A stretch of DNA of 64,000 nucleotides from Sphingobacterium prati (GTDB lineage: Bacteria > Bacteroidota > Bacteroidia > Sphingobacteriales > Sphingobacteriaceae), in the NCBI RefSeq assembly GCF_013167215.1, contig NZ_JABJWY010000034.1:620001-684000 (forward strand). Reading direction: 5' to 3'. The notes beneath the pieces were generated by a model. It was not told the origin of the DNA. It made no database searches and saw only the letters and a list, made by a program, of their open reading frames with translations. A program made the position numbers and the translations under genes. Positions 27,029 to 38,490 of the stretch are shown here, piece by piece (the stretch's first letter is position 1; the number at the start of each line of letters is the position of its first letter).

Positions 27029-29479
27029 CTATTTTTTCAAACGGTTATCCTCATCATTATTTCCGGCCCGCTTATCCACGGATTTAATATTGATGTTTCC
27101 AAAACGGTAAGAAAGTGAAAGCCGGATTACTCTACTATCATACCCATTGCGAATGCGATAATATCCGTTTTCCTGAACACTGGACAACCGACGCTGACCT
27201 CTGGTATTCAAAATATCGTTGACAGCCAACTTGACATTCAGCTTTTTGTCGAAAAAGGTTTTCCCTGCTCCAAGATCGACTCCATAGTAAGACTGAAAAC
27301 CAAACACACCATAGACAGCCGGAGAGAAATAATTGGCGGTCAGTTCCAAATTGGTTGTCTCTCCAATACGAATATCATGATTGGAGCTCACCTGAAAAGA
27401 TAGCTTTTCCAGTTGCCGCTGAGCACCCGAACGCTCGTCAAAATTATATTTGCTGTAGAACGCAGTCAAGTTGTTGGAAGTAGTCCACCATTTAAGTACT
27501 TTAACCGGTATATTGATATTCATATTATAATAGTCGAAATAGGTCAGGTTTCGATCTGTCTGCGCAATGGCCTTAGTTTCTGAATTGCTCTCAATTACCT
27601 GCGTGATCGCATCGTTCGTCCTCTTATAGCCAAGGCTCAACAAATAACGCTCTTTAAAGGTGTAATTCAATTCATAGGAGTTGGTATATTGAGGGTTCAA
27701 ATAAGGATTACCGTATTGATAGGTATATTGATCCAGGTAGTAGATAAAGGGATTCAATGCACCATAATCCGGCCGGTCTATCCTTCGGCTATAACTTAGA
27801 CCAAGCTTATGATTATCGTTGATCTGTTGCTGTATAAATACCGTTGGAAAGAAATCCGTATAATTACGTTTTGTCTGCTGTTCTAAGGTGACTGAATTAC
27901 CCAATGAACTTGTATTTTCAACACGGAGACCCGTTTGCACAGAAAACTTCCCAAAAGACTTATTCAAGGTAATATATGCCGCCGCAATGTTTTCGTTGTA
28001 TAAAAACTGATTACTCTGATCATCATTTCGGACAAATTCCCCCGCTGTGTTTTGATCCTCATAAACCAGATTATTATCTGTTTTTACGCGGCTGTATTTT
28101 AAACCCGCTTCGAGTTTTGTCGTTTTATCAAAGGGATGGACAAAATCGGTTTTGAAAACTAAAATTTTGGTGTTGGATAACATATCGTTTCGGAAAACCT
28201 TTGGCATCTTAAATTCCACCCAATTTGGATCCAGGAAACGATTTTTCACCGTGCTGTTATCGTGATTTTTGGAATACGAATAATCTGCATTGGCTGTTAG
28301 CTCAGTCCCCAAGGTATCGAATGTCTGTTTGTAATTGAGGTTATAAGCCAGGTAGTGATAGCCGAAATCCGAAAAGTTGCTCCCCTGTACCACAGAGTCC
28401 AATTTTCCTTTTTGTGAAGCAACCAGATTATCCCCTTGTCGTGTTGAATTGCCACTGCTGACATTACCATTGACAACAAAACCCAATACCTGCTGTTCGC
28501 CGAGGTTAAAATCAGCAGCGAATTTAAAATTATGCGCACGGTAACGAAATTTGGAGTAAGAATCTGAATTGAAATAAGTGGTCCCGGTTGAATCATTGAC
28601 AGAGCGATCGATCGTTAAATCATTAAATCCTAAACTGTTATTATAATTATAGGACGCGAAAATATTCGCCCAATTATTTCGATGATTGACTAAGAAACCG
28701 CCGTCACCTTTCGTATATTTTCCCTGTCCCAGATTCAGATTTAGACTAACATTGCTGCCAAATTGCGTATTTTTTTTGGTTTTGATATTGATAATACCTG
28801 CATTACCGGCGGCATCGTATTTCGCCGGTGGATTGGTCAGTACCTCAATCGAAGCAATTGAATTTGAAGCCGTATTTTCCAGCAATCGGCTAACTTCATC
28901 GGCCGAAAGATAAGTAGGCTTACCATCAATCATAATAATTACGTTACTTTTTCCGCGGAGATTAATTTTTTTATTATCCAAAGTAACCCCTGGAACTTTT
29001 TGCAGGAGTTCCAATGCATTATTCCCCGTCGCCAAGATACTGTTTTCCACATTCAGCACAATTTTATCAATTTGACTTTCAATTAAAGGTTTCCTACCAA
29101 CAACCTGAGCCTCGCCCAGCACTTTCGATACGGCCTCTAATCGAATGGTATCCAAAGACAATATATCACCCTTCTTTAGGGTTATTTCACTGGAACTGTA
29201 AGGCGTATACCCCACTGCCGAAACCTGCATCGTATATTTACCTTCGGGCACCCCCAAAAATTCAACTCCTCCATTCTCCTTAGACACGGTTCCTTTCAGC
29301 GGGATACCACCGGGATTACGGAGCAGTGAAATACTCGCCGCAGCAAGCGGCCCACCATCTCGGCCAACCACAACCGCCTTTAACTTCCCGCCATTCGATT
29401 GTGCAGAAACAGTTCCAAAAAAGGAAAATAGCATGATAATGATAGCGAATAGCAGCAGATTATTTTTATTTAGCTTCAT
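27029..29479 (-). CDS. TonB-dependent-type outer membrane beta-barrel protein
   Basis: 816 residues. A signal peptide ends near FGTVSAQ (about residue 27), then a CarboxypepD_reg-like beta-sandwich (KLKAVVVGRDGGPLAAASISLLRNPGG), a plug domain (about 125-235: ILATGNNALELLQKVPGVTLDNKKINLRGKSNVIIMIDGKPTYL) and a barrel of the OMP_b-brl_3 type ending in NINIKSVDKRAGNNDEDNRLKK. It lacks a SusD partner, and the C-terminal tail past the barrel is hydrophilic. This group is often annotated as outer membrane beta-barrel family protein; ligand unknown. No iron box or anti-sigma gene nearby. Confidence 0.88.
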   Translation of the reverse strand: MKLNKNNLLLFAIIIMLFSFFGTVSAQSNGGKLKAVVVGRDGGPLAAASISLLRNPGGIPLKGTVSKENGGVEFLGVPEGKYTMQVSAVGYTPYSSSEITLKKGDILSLDTIRLEAVSKVLGEAQVVGRKPLIESQIDKIVLNVENSILATGNNALELLQKVPGVTLDNKKINLRGKSNVIIMIDGKPTYLSADEVSRLLENTASNSIASIEVLTNPPAKYDAAGNAGIINIKTKKNTQFGSNVSLNLNLGQGKYTKGDGGFLVNHRNNWANIFASYNYNNSLGFNDLTIDRSVNDSTGTTYFNSDSYSKFRYRAHNFKFAADFNLGEQQVLGFVVNGNVSSGNSTRQGDNLVASQKGKLDSVVQGSNFSDFGYHYLAYNLNYKQTFDTLGTELTANADYSYSKNHDNSTVKNRFLDPNWVEFKMPKVFRNDMLSNTKILVFKTDFVHPFDKTTKLEAGLKYSRVKTDNNLVYEDQNTAGEFVRNDDQSNQFLYNENIAAAYITLNKSFGKFSVQTGLRVENTSSLGNSVTLEQQTKRNYTDFFPTVFIQQQINDNHKLGLSYSRRIDRPDYGALNPFIYYLDQYTYQYGNPYLNPQYTNSYELNYTFKERYLLSLGYKRTNDAITQVIESNSETKAIAQTDRNLTYFDYYNMNINIPVKVLKWWTTSNNLTAFYSKYNFDERSGAQRQLEKLSFQVSSNHDIRIGETTNLELTANYFSPAVYGVFGFQSYYGVDLGAGKTFFDKKLNVKLAVNDILNTRGQRRLSSVQENGYYRIRNGYDSRVIRLSLSYRFGNINIKSVDKRAGNNDEDNRLKK

Positions 29480-29832
29480 AACATAATTTCTTTATTCCAT
29501 CAACTGGATAGTCATTGTTTATTTAGATGACAACAAACATCGTGTATTCATTACACCTTGACTAGTGGAAATAGACGGATACCCTAAAACCGTCGGCGGA
29601 TGGCTAAATAAGCTCGGTAAATTGCTTTTCAGGTTTTCTCGACCACATCATACTATTCATCCCCAAAAAGTATCAGTACACTTCTTTCAGGCGCGCCGGA
29701 GAACAATACTGCACATATCAGCTGTTTCGGAATAAAAATTCAAAAAATCAACAATATTCAAAATAAATAAAATGAATACACAAAATATTAAGCATAATAT
29801 TTGTATTTTTGCATCGAAAATTAGTAAACTGA
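29480..29832. promoter_or_regulatory. Divergent region between the barrel protein and the FUSC protein
   Basis: About 350 bases without a gene. A -7-like box TATTTTTG (29804-29811) lies 25 bases before the FUSC ATG; no good TTTG partner was found. Confidence 0.35.
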
Positions 29833-29835
29833 TTG

Positions 29836-31860
29836 ATGGGCATTGTATCATTAAAGGAAAGATTCTACCGTATTTATAGCCAAGTTACGCGATTTATCCA
29901 AGGTGAACACTTTGGTGATGCATTACGAAATGTCTCCATCAGTATTCTTCCAAGCCTGGCCATTTATTTATTGGGCACTCCCGCAGGCATCGCTATTGGT
30001 ATTGGTGTCGGCTCCTTGTTGACCACACTGACTGATCCTCCAGGCAACCGAAAGGATAAACTATCCTCCGCACTGGTCTGCATTCCCACTTTCTTTTTTG
30101 CGTCATTTCTTACAGCATACTTCTTCCCTTACCATTGGCCTTTGGTTATTCTGCTAAGTTTGGCGGGATTTACCTTTACTTTATATGGTTTGTTCGGACC
30201 ACGTTATGCTGCTATCGGCAACATGGCATTGATATTAATGAGTTTTGTCATCGGCTTGGCACCAAAACATCCGCTGGAAGTGAGCTTGCAAATTACGACT
30301 GGCGCGGCGATCTATTATGCCTTTAGCCTACTACAGGCCTATATAAGGCCGTATCGCTCCCTAAAACATGCGATGGCCAATGGCTTTCAGGGCTTATCTC
30401 AATTTTTACTGATCCGTGCGCAATCCTATGATCCCGCTATTCCACTGGGTGTTACCTATAGTCGTGTAGGAAAAATCCATGGCCAGATCAGTGAACAGCA
30501 AGAACAGATACGTTCCTTGCTATTCCGTGAAAAAAAAATTATCGGCCATCAATGGCCTAAGAGTAATTATTGGCTGAGTCAGGTTTATGGTCTAATTGAT
30601 CTACACGAGCTTATTATTGCGCTTGATCATGACTATGATGCCATTCGGAAGAATCTTGCAGATACTGGAAGCCTTCCTGTGATCCGCCGCGCAATAAAAT
30701 TACTTGCACTGGAAATCGACAGCTTTTCGCAGCCGCATAAAAGGTTTCGCTATGCACAACAATTGTATTATAATACGATTAAACTAAATGAGTTATTGAA
30801 CGAGCTCAAAAATATTCAGCAGAAGCAAGTCGGATCAGCCGGCCCGATCCTATCGGCTATCATCAAAAACATGGAATCTATTCTTGAAGCACTCCGCCGA
30901 ATCCAGGTTGCATTTTATCAGAATCAGGAAATTCAGGACAAAATCGGTACCGAGGAATATCAACAATTTATCAATCGTCCCTTAGGCAGTCTGGGGGAGA
31001 TCAAAGATAAGCTTCACCTAAAAAATCCACTGTTTCGTTTTGCACTCCGCATGGCTATACTTTTTGGTATTGGTGCGTTGATCGGGATTCTGTTTCTGGA
31101 TTTCAAATATACCTATTGGATCTTATTGACCATCGCGATCGTGGCAAGGCCTGCATTTTCGATGACAAAGACCCGCAATATCGAACGTATCGCCGGGACA
31201 TTTTCAGGTATTCTGATCGGCATCTCCTGTTTGGCTTGCTTTGAAAGTCTCTCTTTATTACTTAGTTTATCGGCGACGGGCCTCTTCGGATTCTTTTTAT
31301 TCAACCGATCGAACTATATGATCAGTGTAGTTTTTATCACCCTGGGCGTTGTCATTGCACTAAACTTATTTGAAGGTAATATCAATCTTATTCTAGGAAG
31401 CCGTATGGCTTTTACCCTGGTTGGTGCATTGCTCACCATCGCAGGATATTTCCTGATTCCCGTGCGCCAAAGCTCAAGCATGGTCCACCTGGCCAAGGAG
31501 GTTGTACACTACAACCAGCATTATTTTCAGATGATCAACAAGCGCCTATCAAACAACCTACAGAGCTCTTTTGATATCAGATTAGCACGAAAAAAAGCAC
31601 AAACGGCAATGGCTCTATTTTCTGATTCCATTAACCAAATGAAGAAGGAACCTGAGCATAAGTGGATTGATTGGTCCCATATTCACCACTTTCAGGCACT
31701 CTCCTACCGCATCAACTCGCACCTGGTCGGGCTTTCGATTTCCATCAGCAAAAATCCTAAAGTCTTGCACAACGACATTTATAGCAGAATAGATGAGCTA
31801 AAACCGCTTTTGACAGATTTGGATCAAATCGCGGAACATATTGCGCTCGCTAAAAGGTAG
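29836..31860 (+). CDS. FUSC-family inner membrane protein (YccS-like)
   Basis: 674 residues from the ATG at 29836 (a TTG directly before it is in frame). Two blocks of about six membrane helices (about 30-165 and 395-540) flank a long cytoplasmic helical middle (170-390), with a helical tail after 545. This duplicated arrangement and the phrase YWILLTIAIVARPAFSMTKTRNIERIAGTFSGILIG match YccS/YhfK and aromatic-acid exporter (AaeB)-like proteins. Transport of aromatic or toxic compounds is inferred from the family only; there is no linked membrane-fusion protein. Confidence 0.88.
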   Translation: MGIVSLKERFYRIYSQVTRFIQGEHFGDALRNVSISILPSLAIYLLGTPAGIAIGIGVGSLLTTLTDPPGNRKDKLSSALVCIPTFFFASFLTAYFFPYHWPLVILLSLAGFTFTLYGLFGPRYAAIGNMALILMSFVIGLAPKHPLEVSLQITTGAAIYYAFSLLQAYIRPYRSLKHAMANGFQGLSQFLLIRAQSYDPAIPLGVTYSRVGKIHGQISEQQEQIRSLLFREKKIIGHQWPKSNYWLSQVYGLIDLHELIIALDHDYDAIRKNLADTGSLPVIRRAIKLLALEIDSFSQPHKRFRYAQQLYYNTIKLNELLNELKNIQQKQVGSAGPILSAIIKNMESILEALRRIQVAFYQNQEIQDKIGTEEYQQFINRPLGSLGEIKDKLHLKNPLFRFALRMAILFGIGALIGILFLDFKYTYWILLTIAIVARPAFSMTKTRNIERIAGTFSGILIGISCLACFESLSLLLSLSATGLFGFFLFNRSNYMISVVFITLGVVIALNLFEGNINLILGSRMAFTLVGALLTIAGYFLIPVRQSSSMVHLAKEVVHYNQHYFQMINKRLSNNLQSSFDIRLARKKAQTAMALFSDSINQMKKEPEHKWIDWSHIHHFQALSYRINSHLVGLSISISKNPKVLHNDIYSRIDELKPLLTDLDQIAEHIALAKR

Positions 31861-31977
31861 TAGAAAATCCAGCTTTAAAACAGCAAATAAACCTATGATT
31901 TCAGCTCAGCATCTATTTTCGCAGGCAGTGGCGAACATGTATTTACAAAATAGTTTCAATTAAAAAAATGATTTTCT

Positions 31978-32008
31978 TTTGCATTAATAGAAAAGAAGTT
32001 TATATTTG
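31978..32008 (+). promoter_or_regulatory. Promoter of the methionine operon
   Basis: TTTG (31978-31981), 19-base spacer, TATATTTG (32001-32008): exact match to the Bacteroidota sigma-ABfr consensus in both boxes and spacing. Start of transcription expected near 32015, about 50 bases before the riboswitch. Confidence 0.8.
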
Positions 32009-32063
32009 CAATGTCTTCAGATGAAGATTTCTAATCAACACCTTCCTTAATCAGCAGGTCTTG

Positions 32064-32174
32064 ATTTATAAAGAAGTGGCGAGAGACTGGCTCTATGACC
32101 CACTGGCAACCTTCAATTTGGTTGAAAAGGTGCCAAATCCTGTCCAAAACAATATCGTTTTGGAGCATATAAAT
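32064..32174 (+). promoter_or_regulatory. SAM-I (S-box) riboswitch
   Basis: Binds S-adenosylmethionine. P1 is ATTTATA (32064-32070) with TATAAAT (32168-32174). The conserved core reads GAGAGACTGGCTCTATGA, then GGCAACC (32105-32111), P3 TTCAA/TTGAA (32112-32126), the invariant GGTGCCAAATCC (32129-32140) and P4 CCAAAAC/GTTTTGG (32144-32163). No T run follows directly, so it does not carry the usual attached terminator. Its P1 3' strand lies 11 bases before the leader-peptide ATG, suggesting that SAM could limit translation of the leader. Confidence 0.92.
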
Positions 32175-32185
32175 GAAATAAGACA

Positions 32186-32320
32186 ATGATTATTACATTA
32201 CAGAAAACCATCAACAATTTAGGTTTGTTTCAGACAAACCAGCTAACAGGTAAAGAAGCGACACATAGCAATGCCATGTCTATGCGAATGCGCATGCATA
32301 CGCACCTTCCAACTTGTTAA
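32186..32320 (+). CDS. Methionine leader peptide (44 residues)
   Basis: Frame MIITLQKTINNLGLFQTNQL then TGKEATHSNAMSMRMRMHTHLPTC, stop TAA at 32318. Residues 31, 33, 35 and 37 are Met (ATG codons at 32276, 32282, 32288 and 32294) and the last residue is Cys. The last Met codon touches the 5' arm of a terminator (32296-32306). This is the layout of a classic amino-acid attenuator peptide. A hairpin GGTTTGT/ACAAACC (32222-32240) lies inside the frame. It sits between a SAM riboswitch and metY. I do not know a published description of this peptide. Confidence 0.7.
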   Translation: MIITLQKTINNLGLFQTNQLTGKEATHSNAMSMRMRMHTHLPTC

Positions 32321-32397
32321 GAATCATTTTCCTTTTTCCCGGATCACGATATTAACAGACCTTTTCAACAGGTGTGTATGCTTTCTTTTTTTCTTTT
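32296..32397 (+). terminator. Attenuator terminator of the met operon
   Basis: GCATACGCACC (32296-32306) pairs with GGTGTGTATGC (32371-32381) over 11 pairs with one G-U, followed by TTTCTTTTTTTCTTTT (32382-32397). The 64-base loop contains an inner stem TGTTAA (32315-32320) / TTAACA (32352-32357). The 5' arm lies in the leader-peptide frame right at its Met codons, so a ribosome stalled there would cover it. Confidence 0.65.
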
Positions 32398-32426
32398 GAA
32401 TACTTTTTTGAACCCTTAAAATCTGA

Positions 32427-33743
<1,317 letters not shown>

Positions 33744-33770
33744 TCAAATACAGTCCTAAATTTAAACGTA

Positions 33771-34814
33771 ATGAGCAGGCATATATATCAGCACAACGAG
33801 CCCTTTGTATTTGAAAACGGCAGGGAGCTTGTCAATTTACAGATCAGTTACGAGGTATTTGGCAAACTGAATGCAGATCGCAGCAATGTAATCTGGGTCT
33901 GTCATGCCTTGACGGCGAATGCGAATGTATTGGATTGGTGGTCGGGTCTTTTTGGAACAGATGCTTTGTTCAATCCCAATGATTACTATATCGTATGTGC
34001 GAATGTGATTGGATCAGCCTATGGGGGTAGTAATCCCCTATCCGTCAATCCGGCGACGGGTCAGCCTTATTACCTTTCTTTTCCCGAATTTACGGTAAAA
34101 GATCTTGTCAATGCCCATCAGTTGCTCGCAGCGCATCTGGGTATCAACCAAATTGAAGTTTTAATCGGAGGATCACTGGGCGGTCAACAAGCATTGGAAT
34201 GGGCCGCTTCCAATACAATCGCCATCAACCAACTCATTGTTGTGGGAACAAATGCAGTACATTCTCCCTGGGGTATTGCTTTTAATGAAAGTCAACGTTT
34301 AGCCATCACAGCAGACCGGACTTTCTATGCCAATCATCCTGATGGCGGCGCGAAGGGACTAAAAGTCGCGCGTTCGATCGCATTGTTGTCCTATCGCAAT
34401 TACATCACTTATGATCATACGCAACGGGATAATGATGGAAATAAAGTAAATGAATATAAAGCTGCTTCTTATCAAAATTATCAAGGCGAAAAACTGGTTA
34501 AACGGTACAATGCATACAGCTACTTCTACTTGACAAAGGCGATGGATAGTCACAATTTAGCACGGGGAAGGGCTTCCTTAGAGGCAGCATTGGCAGGTAT
34601 TAACTGCTCAACCTTGGTACTAGGGATCAATACGGATGTGTTATTCCCTGCAGATGAACAGAAATTTATTGCCCAACATATTCCAAATGCTAGTTACCAG
34701 GAGATCGAATCCACCTATGGTCACGATGGATTTTTGATCGAGACAAAAAAACTAACAGCAATTATCCATAATTTTTTAGAAAATAAGAAGGAGTATATCA
34801 ACGAATTAGTATAA
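33771..34814 (+). CDS. metX: Homoserine O-acetyltransferase
   Basis: Acetylates homoserine with acetyl-CoA, supplying the substrate of MetY. 347 residues, alpha/beta-hydrolase fold: oxyanion region CHALTANANVLDWWSG, nucleophile Ser135 in IGGSLGGQQALEW, Asp in LGINTDVLFP and His in STYGHDGFLIE. The GGSLGGQ elbow is diagnostic of MetX; acetyl- rather than succinyl-donor is inferred from family and partner. 27 bases after metY. Confidence 0.95.
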   Translation: MSRHIYQHNEPFVFENGRELVNLQISYEVFGKLNADRSNVIWVCHALTANANVLDWWSGLFGTDALFNPNDYYIVCANVIGSAYGGSNPLSVNPATGQPYYLSFPEFTVKDLVNAHQLLAAHLGINQIEVLIGGSLGGQQALEWAASNTIAINQLIVVGTNAVHSPWGIAFNESQRLAITADRTFYANHPDGGAKGLKVARSIALLSYRNYITYDHTQRDNDGNKVNEYKAASYQNYQGEKLVKRYNAYSYFYLTKAMDSHNLARGRASLEAALAGINCSTLVLGINTDVLFPADEQKFIAQHIPNASYQEIESTYGHDGFLIETKKLTAIIHNFLENKKEYINELV

Positions 34815-34853
34815 GAGAAATAAACAATAATATAAGAGCATACAAGAAGAGAT

Positions 34854-36035
34854 ATGAGTAATAAATTAACGATAGGGATGTTCGGTTTTGGTGTTGTAGG
34901 TCAAGGTCTCTACGACATTATAAAAACTAAAAATCTGAATCTGGAAATCAAAAAATTTGTCATTAAAAATGCGGATAAAAAACGTTCACTACCAGCCGAT
35001 CTATTTTCGACTGACCCAGAGGCAATCTTGAGCGATCCGGAAATTAATACTGTTGTTGAATTGATTGATGACGCCGAAGCAGCTTACAAGCTAACTGTAC
35101 GCGCATTGAGATCAGGCAAAAATGTAGTATCTGCGAATAAAAAAATGATTGCTAACCACCTTGAGGAGCTGGTGGATATTCAACATGAATATGGCAGTAG
35201 CCTGCTTTATGAGGGAGCGGTTTGTGGAAGCATACCTATTATCCGCAATTTAGAAGAATATTACGACAATGAGCTTCTACATTCGGTCAGTGGTATTTTT
35301 AACGGCTCTTCCAACTATATTCTTTCCAAAGTTTTCAATGAAAATCAACTTTATACAGACGCATTAAAAAAAGCACAGGAACTCGGCTTCGCAGAAACAG
35401 ATCCTACACTTGACGTCGGCGGATACGATCCTAAATTTAAAGTCTGTATCGTCGCTTCACATGCCTACGGCATCTATGTTAAACCAGATGATGTATTCAA
35501 CATCGGTATCGACAAATTAGGCCAACAGGATATTCGTTTTGCAAAAGAAAAGAACTTTAAGATCAAATTGATCCCTACAGCCAAAGAGATCGATGGCAAT
35601 AAAGTCGTGCTTTATGTATTACCTCGTTTGGTAGGCAAAGAAAGTATGTTGTATAACGTAGAAAATGAAAATAACGGTGTGCTGGTTAAAGCTGCATTTG
35701 CAGACGAACAATTCTTTTACGGTAAAGGTGCCGGAGGTCATCCGACGGGTTCTGCGGTCCTGTCCGATATTGCAGCGCTACGTTATGGCTACCGCTATGA
35801 ATATAAAAAGCATTTAGAATCCAGTGCCTTAAATTATAGTCAGGATTACCTGATCAAGGTTTATTTGAGATACACCGATGATCAACTGATCGAAAAGCTG
35901 AATTTCAACGAGATTACTGAAAGATATTACGCAGCAGATTTCAAATATGTTATTGGCCACATTAATCTTCAACAAATTGCTGCCCATAAGGCCGATTTGG
36001 ACCAAGAGGGCAATTTCATCGCAGAGATCGCGTAG
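34854..36035 (+). CDS. hom: Homoserine dehydrogenase
   Basis: NAD(P)H-dependent reduction of aspartate semialdehyde to homoserine, feeding MetX. 393 residues. N-terminal Rossmann fold (LTIGMFGFGVVGQGLYDII), SANKKMIANH, catalytic region LLYEGAVCGSIPIIRNLEEYY, GIFNGSSNYILSKV and AETDPTLDVGGYDPKFKVCIVASHAYG with the active-site Asp and Lys. No aspartokinase fusion, and the C-terminal 80 residues are a poorly conserved ACT-like stretch. Having it behind a methionine riboswitch suggests a methionine-dedicated copy; a thr-linked ThrA may exist elsewhere. Confidence 0.94.
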   Translation: MSNKLTIGMFGFGVVGQGLYDIIKTKNLNLEIKKFVIKNADKKRSLPADLFSTDPEAILSDPEINTVVELIDDAEAAYKLTVRALRSGKNVVSANKKMIANHLEELVDIQHEYGSSLLYEGAVCGSIPIIRNLEEYYDNELLHSVSGIFNGSSNYILSKVFNENQLYTDALKKAQELGFAETDPTLDVGGYDPKFKVCIVASHAYGIYVKPDDVFNIGIDKLGQQDIRFAKEKNFKIKLIPTAKEIDGNKVVLYVLPRLVGKESMLYNVENENNGVLVKAAFADEQFFYGKGAGGHPTGSAVLSDIAALRYGYRYEYKKHLESSALNYSQDYLIKVYLRYTDDQLIEKLNFNEITERYYAADFKYVIGHINLQQIAAHKADLDQEGNFIAEIA

Positions 36036-36060
36036 GCAATCAACAAACCAACCTACCTTT

Positions 36061-36092
36061 AGAATAGCCCTAATTTGAGGGCTATTCTTTTA
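36061..36092. terminator. Intrinsic terminator between hom and the GH92 gene
   Basis: Perfect 11-bp stem AGAATAGCCCT (36061-36071) / AGGGCTATTCT (36078-36088), 6-base loop, then TTTTATT. Serves the met operon and possibly the converging GH92 gene. Confidence 0.9.
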
Positions 36093-36101
36093 TTATCCAA
36101 T

Positions 36102-38456
36102 TTAATTTGCGCTAGTACTACTGTTTTTCAATTCCACCGTCATCGTACCGCCTTTAACGAGCTGTTCAAAAGGGAGCTGCCAACTAGCCCAAACCTTATT
36201 ATTCAACCGAATTTGATCTACATAATAACTACCCGAGGCCTCTTTTTCAACTTGAATCGTGAATTTATTTTTTCGTAATTCCTGGGGAAGCTGTATGGTA
36301 ATTTTATCAAATAAAGGTGCTCCTATCTGAAATGCTGGCTTGTCTGTCGTTAAACTTCTTACATCAAATAAACCTATACTTGATAATACATACCAAGCGC
36401 CCAATTGCCCTTGATCTTCATCCTGTCCATATCCATAACCGTGAACGGCATCGGTACCATAAAATTCGTTTGAAATCGCCCGCACCCATTTTTGGCTCAG
36501 ATCAGGTCTTCCCGAAAAATAAAACAGCCAGGATATATGCAAGTTGGGTTGGTTCCCATGGTTATATAGGCTCTCAATACCCGCAAAAGCATCGATTTGG
36601 GTTCCACCGCCAAAAACATTCCGTTGCGATACCGTAAATATACTATCTAAACGTCGGTTGAAGAGGTCTTTTCCGACCAGCTTCACCAACTCCTCCGGTA
36701 CGTGTGGGACATAAAAAGTATACTGCCATGCATTTCCTTCCTGAAACCCACGCCAAGACTCATAGGGATTGAAATTCGAAATAAAATTTCCGTTACTATC
36801 CTTTGGCCGCATAAATTTTGTCGATGGATCGTATAATCCCTTCCAGGCATCTGAAAGCTGGTGCAACTTCTTATAGTCTGCATTGTGTCCGAGCAATTTA
36901 GCATATTGCGCTGCTGCTGCAGCTGAAAACGCATATTCTAAGGTATGAGAAGCTCCAAAAGGCGATCCATGGGTTAACAATTCGGGACTACCCGTGTTAT
37001 CTTGAATATAAGGCGAATAACCTTTCTCAACAAACACTCCCACATCAAGCTTTCCTGCCCCCGGAATCCGTCCGAGCGATTCAAGTTCATTTTTTCGAAC
37101 AGCTTCATAGGCAAAATTCGTATCATAATTTCGTATTCCGACATTATATGCCGCAGCAATTGCCAGGCCCGTAAAATTCGTACCCACCCCCGAAACATAC
37201 TTGCTATTGGCGATACCGTCACCGAGCCAGCCCGCATCGCGGTACACCAACAACTGGCTCTGTATCCAATCGTTATAATAATCAGGATAAGCAATGGACC
37301 AGAGTTGTGTCAAGTTCCAAAATGCTCCCCAAATCGCATCTGTATTATAGTGCTGATGGATAGGTTTTCCTTGTGCATTTAATGCAATCTGACCTACTGA
37401 ACCATCATTTTTTGGGTAAGCCCCATTAATATCACTGGCGAGTCCCCGTCCAAGTAAGGCATGATAAAGTCCTGTATAAAACTTGATACGGTCGTCCTCT
37501 TTACCCCCCTCTACGAATATCCTTCCCATTTCGTTGTTCCAGGTCTTCAGTGCTTCGGACTTCGCTTTATCAAATGTCAGATTTTTCGCCTCCTGCAGTA
37601 AGTTCAACCGAGCATTATCTATCGAAGTATAGGACAAACCGGTCTTGATCGTAATAGATTCATCTAAATCTGTAGTGAATCGCAGAAACAGTCCTGCTCC
37701 TTTTCCCCGTAAATTCTTCTTTTCCTCAAAAATCGCGTTGTCCTTAAATGTTCCATAAGATTTTGGCCGCTTGCTGACTTCAGCAAAGAAATACATCTTC
37801 ACAGTAGCGCCTTGTTGATATTTTTGGACGTATACCGGGTTTGTCACCACGTATCCCCATACACATTGATTATCGTAATTTACTTCGGCATCGACCACTG
37901 GTCCGCTCTCGCCCATCACATGTCCAATATCAAATATAATATTGGCCGAATCTGTTTTTGGAAAGGTATAACGATGGAAGCCTACCCTTTTTGTCGCCGT
38001 TAATTCGGCGCGGATTCCGTAATCTTTCAGTTTCACCCGATAGTAACCTGATGTGGCAAATTCGTCTTTCTTATCAAATGAAGAGCGATAACCGCCTTGA
38101 GGCTGATCCAACTTGCCAGGAATAGTCCTGATCTCACCAACAGATGGTGCAAAGACAATTCCACCAATTTGGAACTCGTGAAAATTGGCAAATCCTTCGA
38201 TACTACTGTGTCTATCATCATAGCCTACCGCCTCCCAACCAGACTTGTTACCATAACTTCCATTCGTGCTTGGAGCTAACTTGGCCATGCCAAAGGGTAC
38301 TGCTGCTGGTGTATAAAAAAAATATCGGCTATGGACGGATCCAATATTAGGTTTTACCAATGTAGTTAAATCAAACTTCTGCTGCCCAAGCGAAGACATC
38401 ACAGTGGATAGCATGCAAAGGAAATAAAATATAAGACGCTTTATCATCGTAGTCAA
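36102..38456 (-). CDS. GH92-family alpha-mannosidase, exported
   Basis: 784 residues. Signal peptide MTTMIKRLIFYFLCMLSTVMSSLGQ. A GH92 N-terminal beta-sandwich (LTTLVKPNIGSVHSRYFFYTPAAVPFGMAKLAP) is followed by an (alpha/alpha)6 domain with YNDWIQSQLLVYRDAGWLGDGIANSKYVSG and the family signature GYGQDEDQGQLGAWYVLSSIGLF, which holds acid/base-side residues. GH92 enzymes are calcium-dependent exo-alpha-mannosidases on N-glycans and yeast mannan. The canonical phrase is DEDCGQMSAWY; here Cys is Gln and Met-Ser are Leu-Gly, so linkage or substrate may differ. Neighbour of the mannose operon, and has a putative GntR site 35 bases upstream. Confidence 0.92.
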   Translation of the reverse strand: MTTMIKRLIFYFLCMLSTVMSSLGQQKFDLTTLVKPNIGSVHSRYFFYTPAAVPFGMAKLAPSTNGSYGNKSGWEAVGYDDRHSSIEGFANFHEFQIGGIVFAPSVGEIRTIPGKLDQPQGGYRSSFDKKDEFATSGYYRVKLKDYGIRAELTATKRVGFHRYTFPKTDSANIIFDIGHVMGESGPVVDAEVNYDNQCVWGYVVTNPVYVQKYQQGATVKMYFFAEVSKRPKSYGTFKDNAIFEEKKNLRGKGAGLFLRFTTDLDESITIKTGLSYTSIDNARLNLLQEAKNLTFDKAKSEALKTWNNEMGRIFVEGGKEDDRIKFYTGLYHALLGRGLASDINGAYPKNDGSVGQIALNAQGKPIHQHYNTDAIWGAFWNLTQLWSIAYPDYYNDWIQSQLLVYRDAGWLGDGIANSKYVSGVGTNFTGLAIAAAYNVGIRNYDTNFAYEAVRKNELESLGRIPGAGKLDVGVFVEKGYSPYIQDNTGSPELLTHGSPFGASHTLEYAFSAAAAAQYAKLLGHNADYKKLHQLSDAWKGLYDPSTKFMRPKDSNGNFISNFNPYESWRGFQEGNAWQYTFYVPHVPEELVKLVGKDLFNRRLDSIFTVSQRNVFGGGTQIDAFAGIESLYNHGNQPNLHISWLFYFSGRPDLSQKWVRAISNEFYGTDAVHGYGYGQDEDQGQLGAWYVLSSIGLFDVRSLTTDKPAFQIGAPLFDKITIQLPQELRKNKFTIQVEKEASGSYYVDQIRLNNKVWASWQLPFEQLVKGGTMTVELKNSSTSAN

Positions 38457-38490
38457 TTAGGTTTAAAAACAAATTTACAAAAAATAAAAC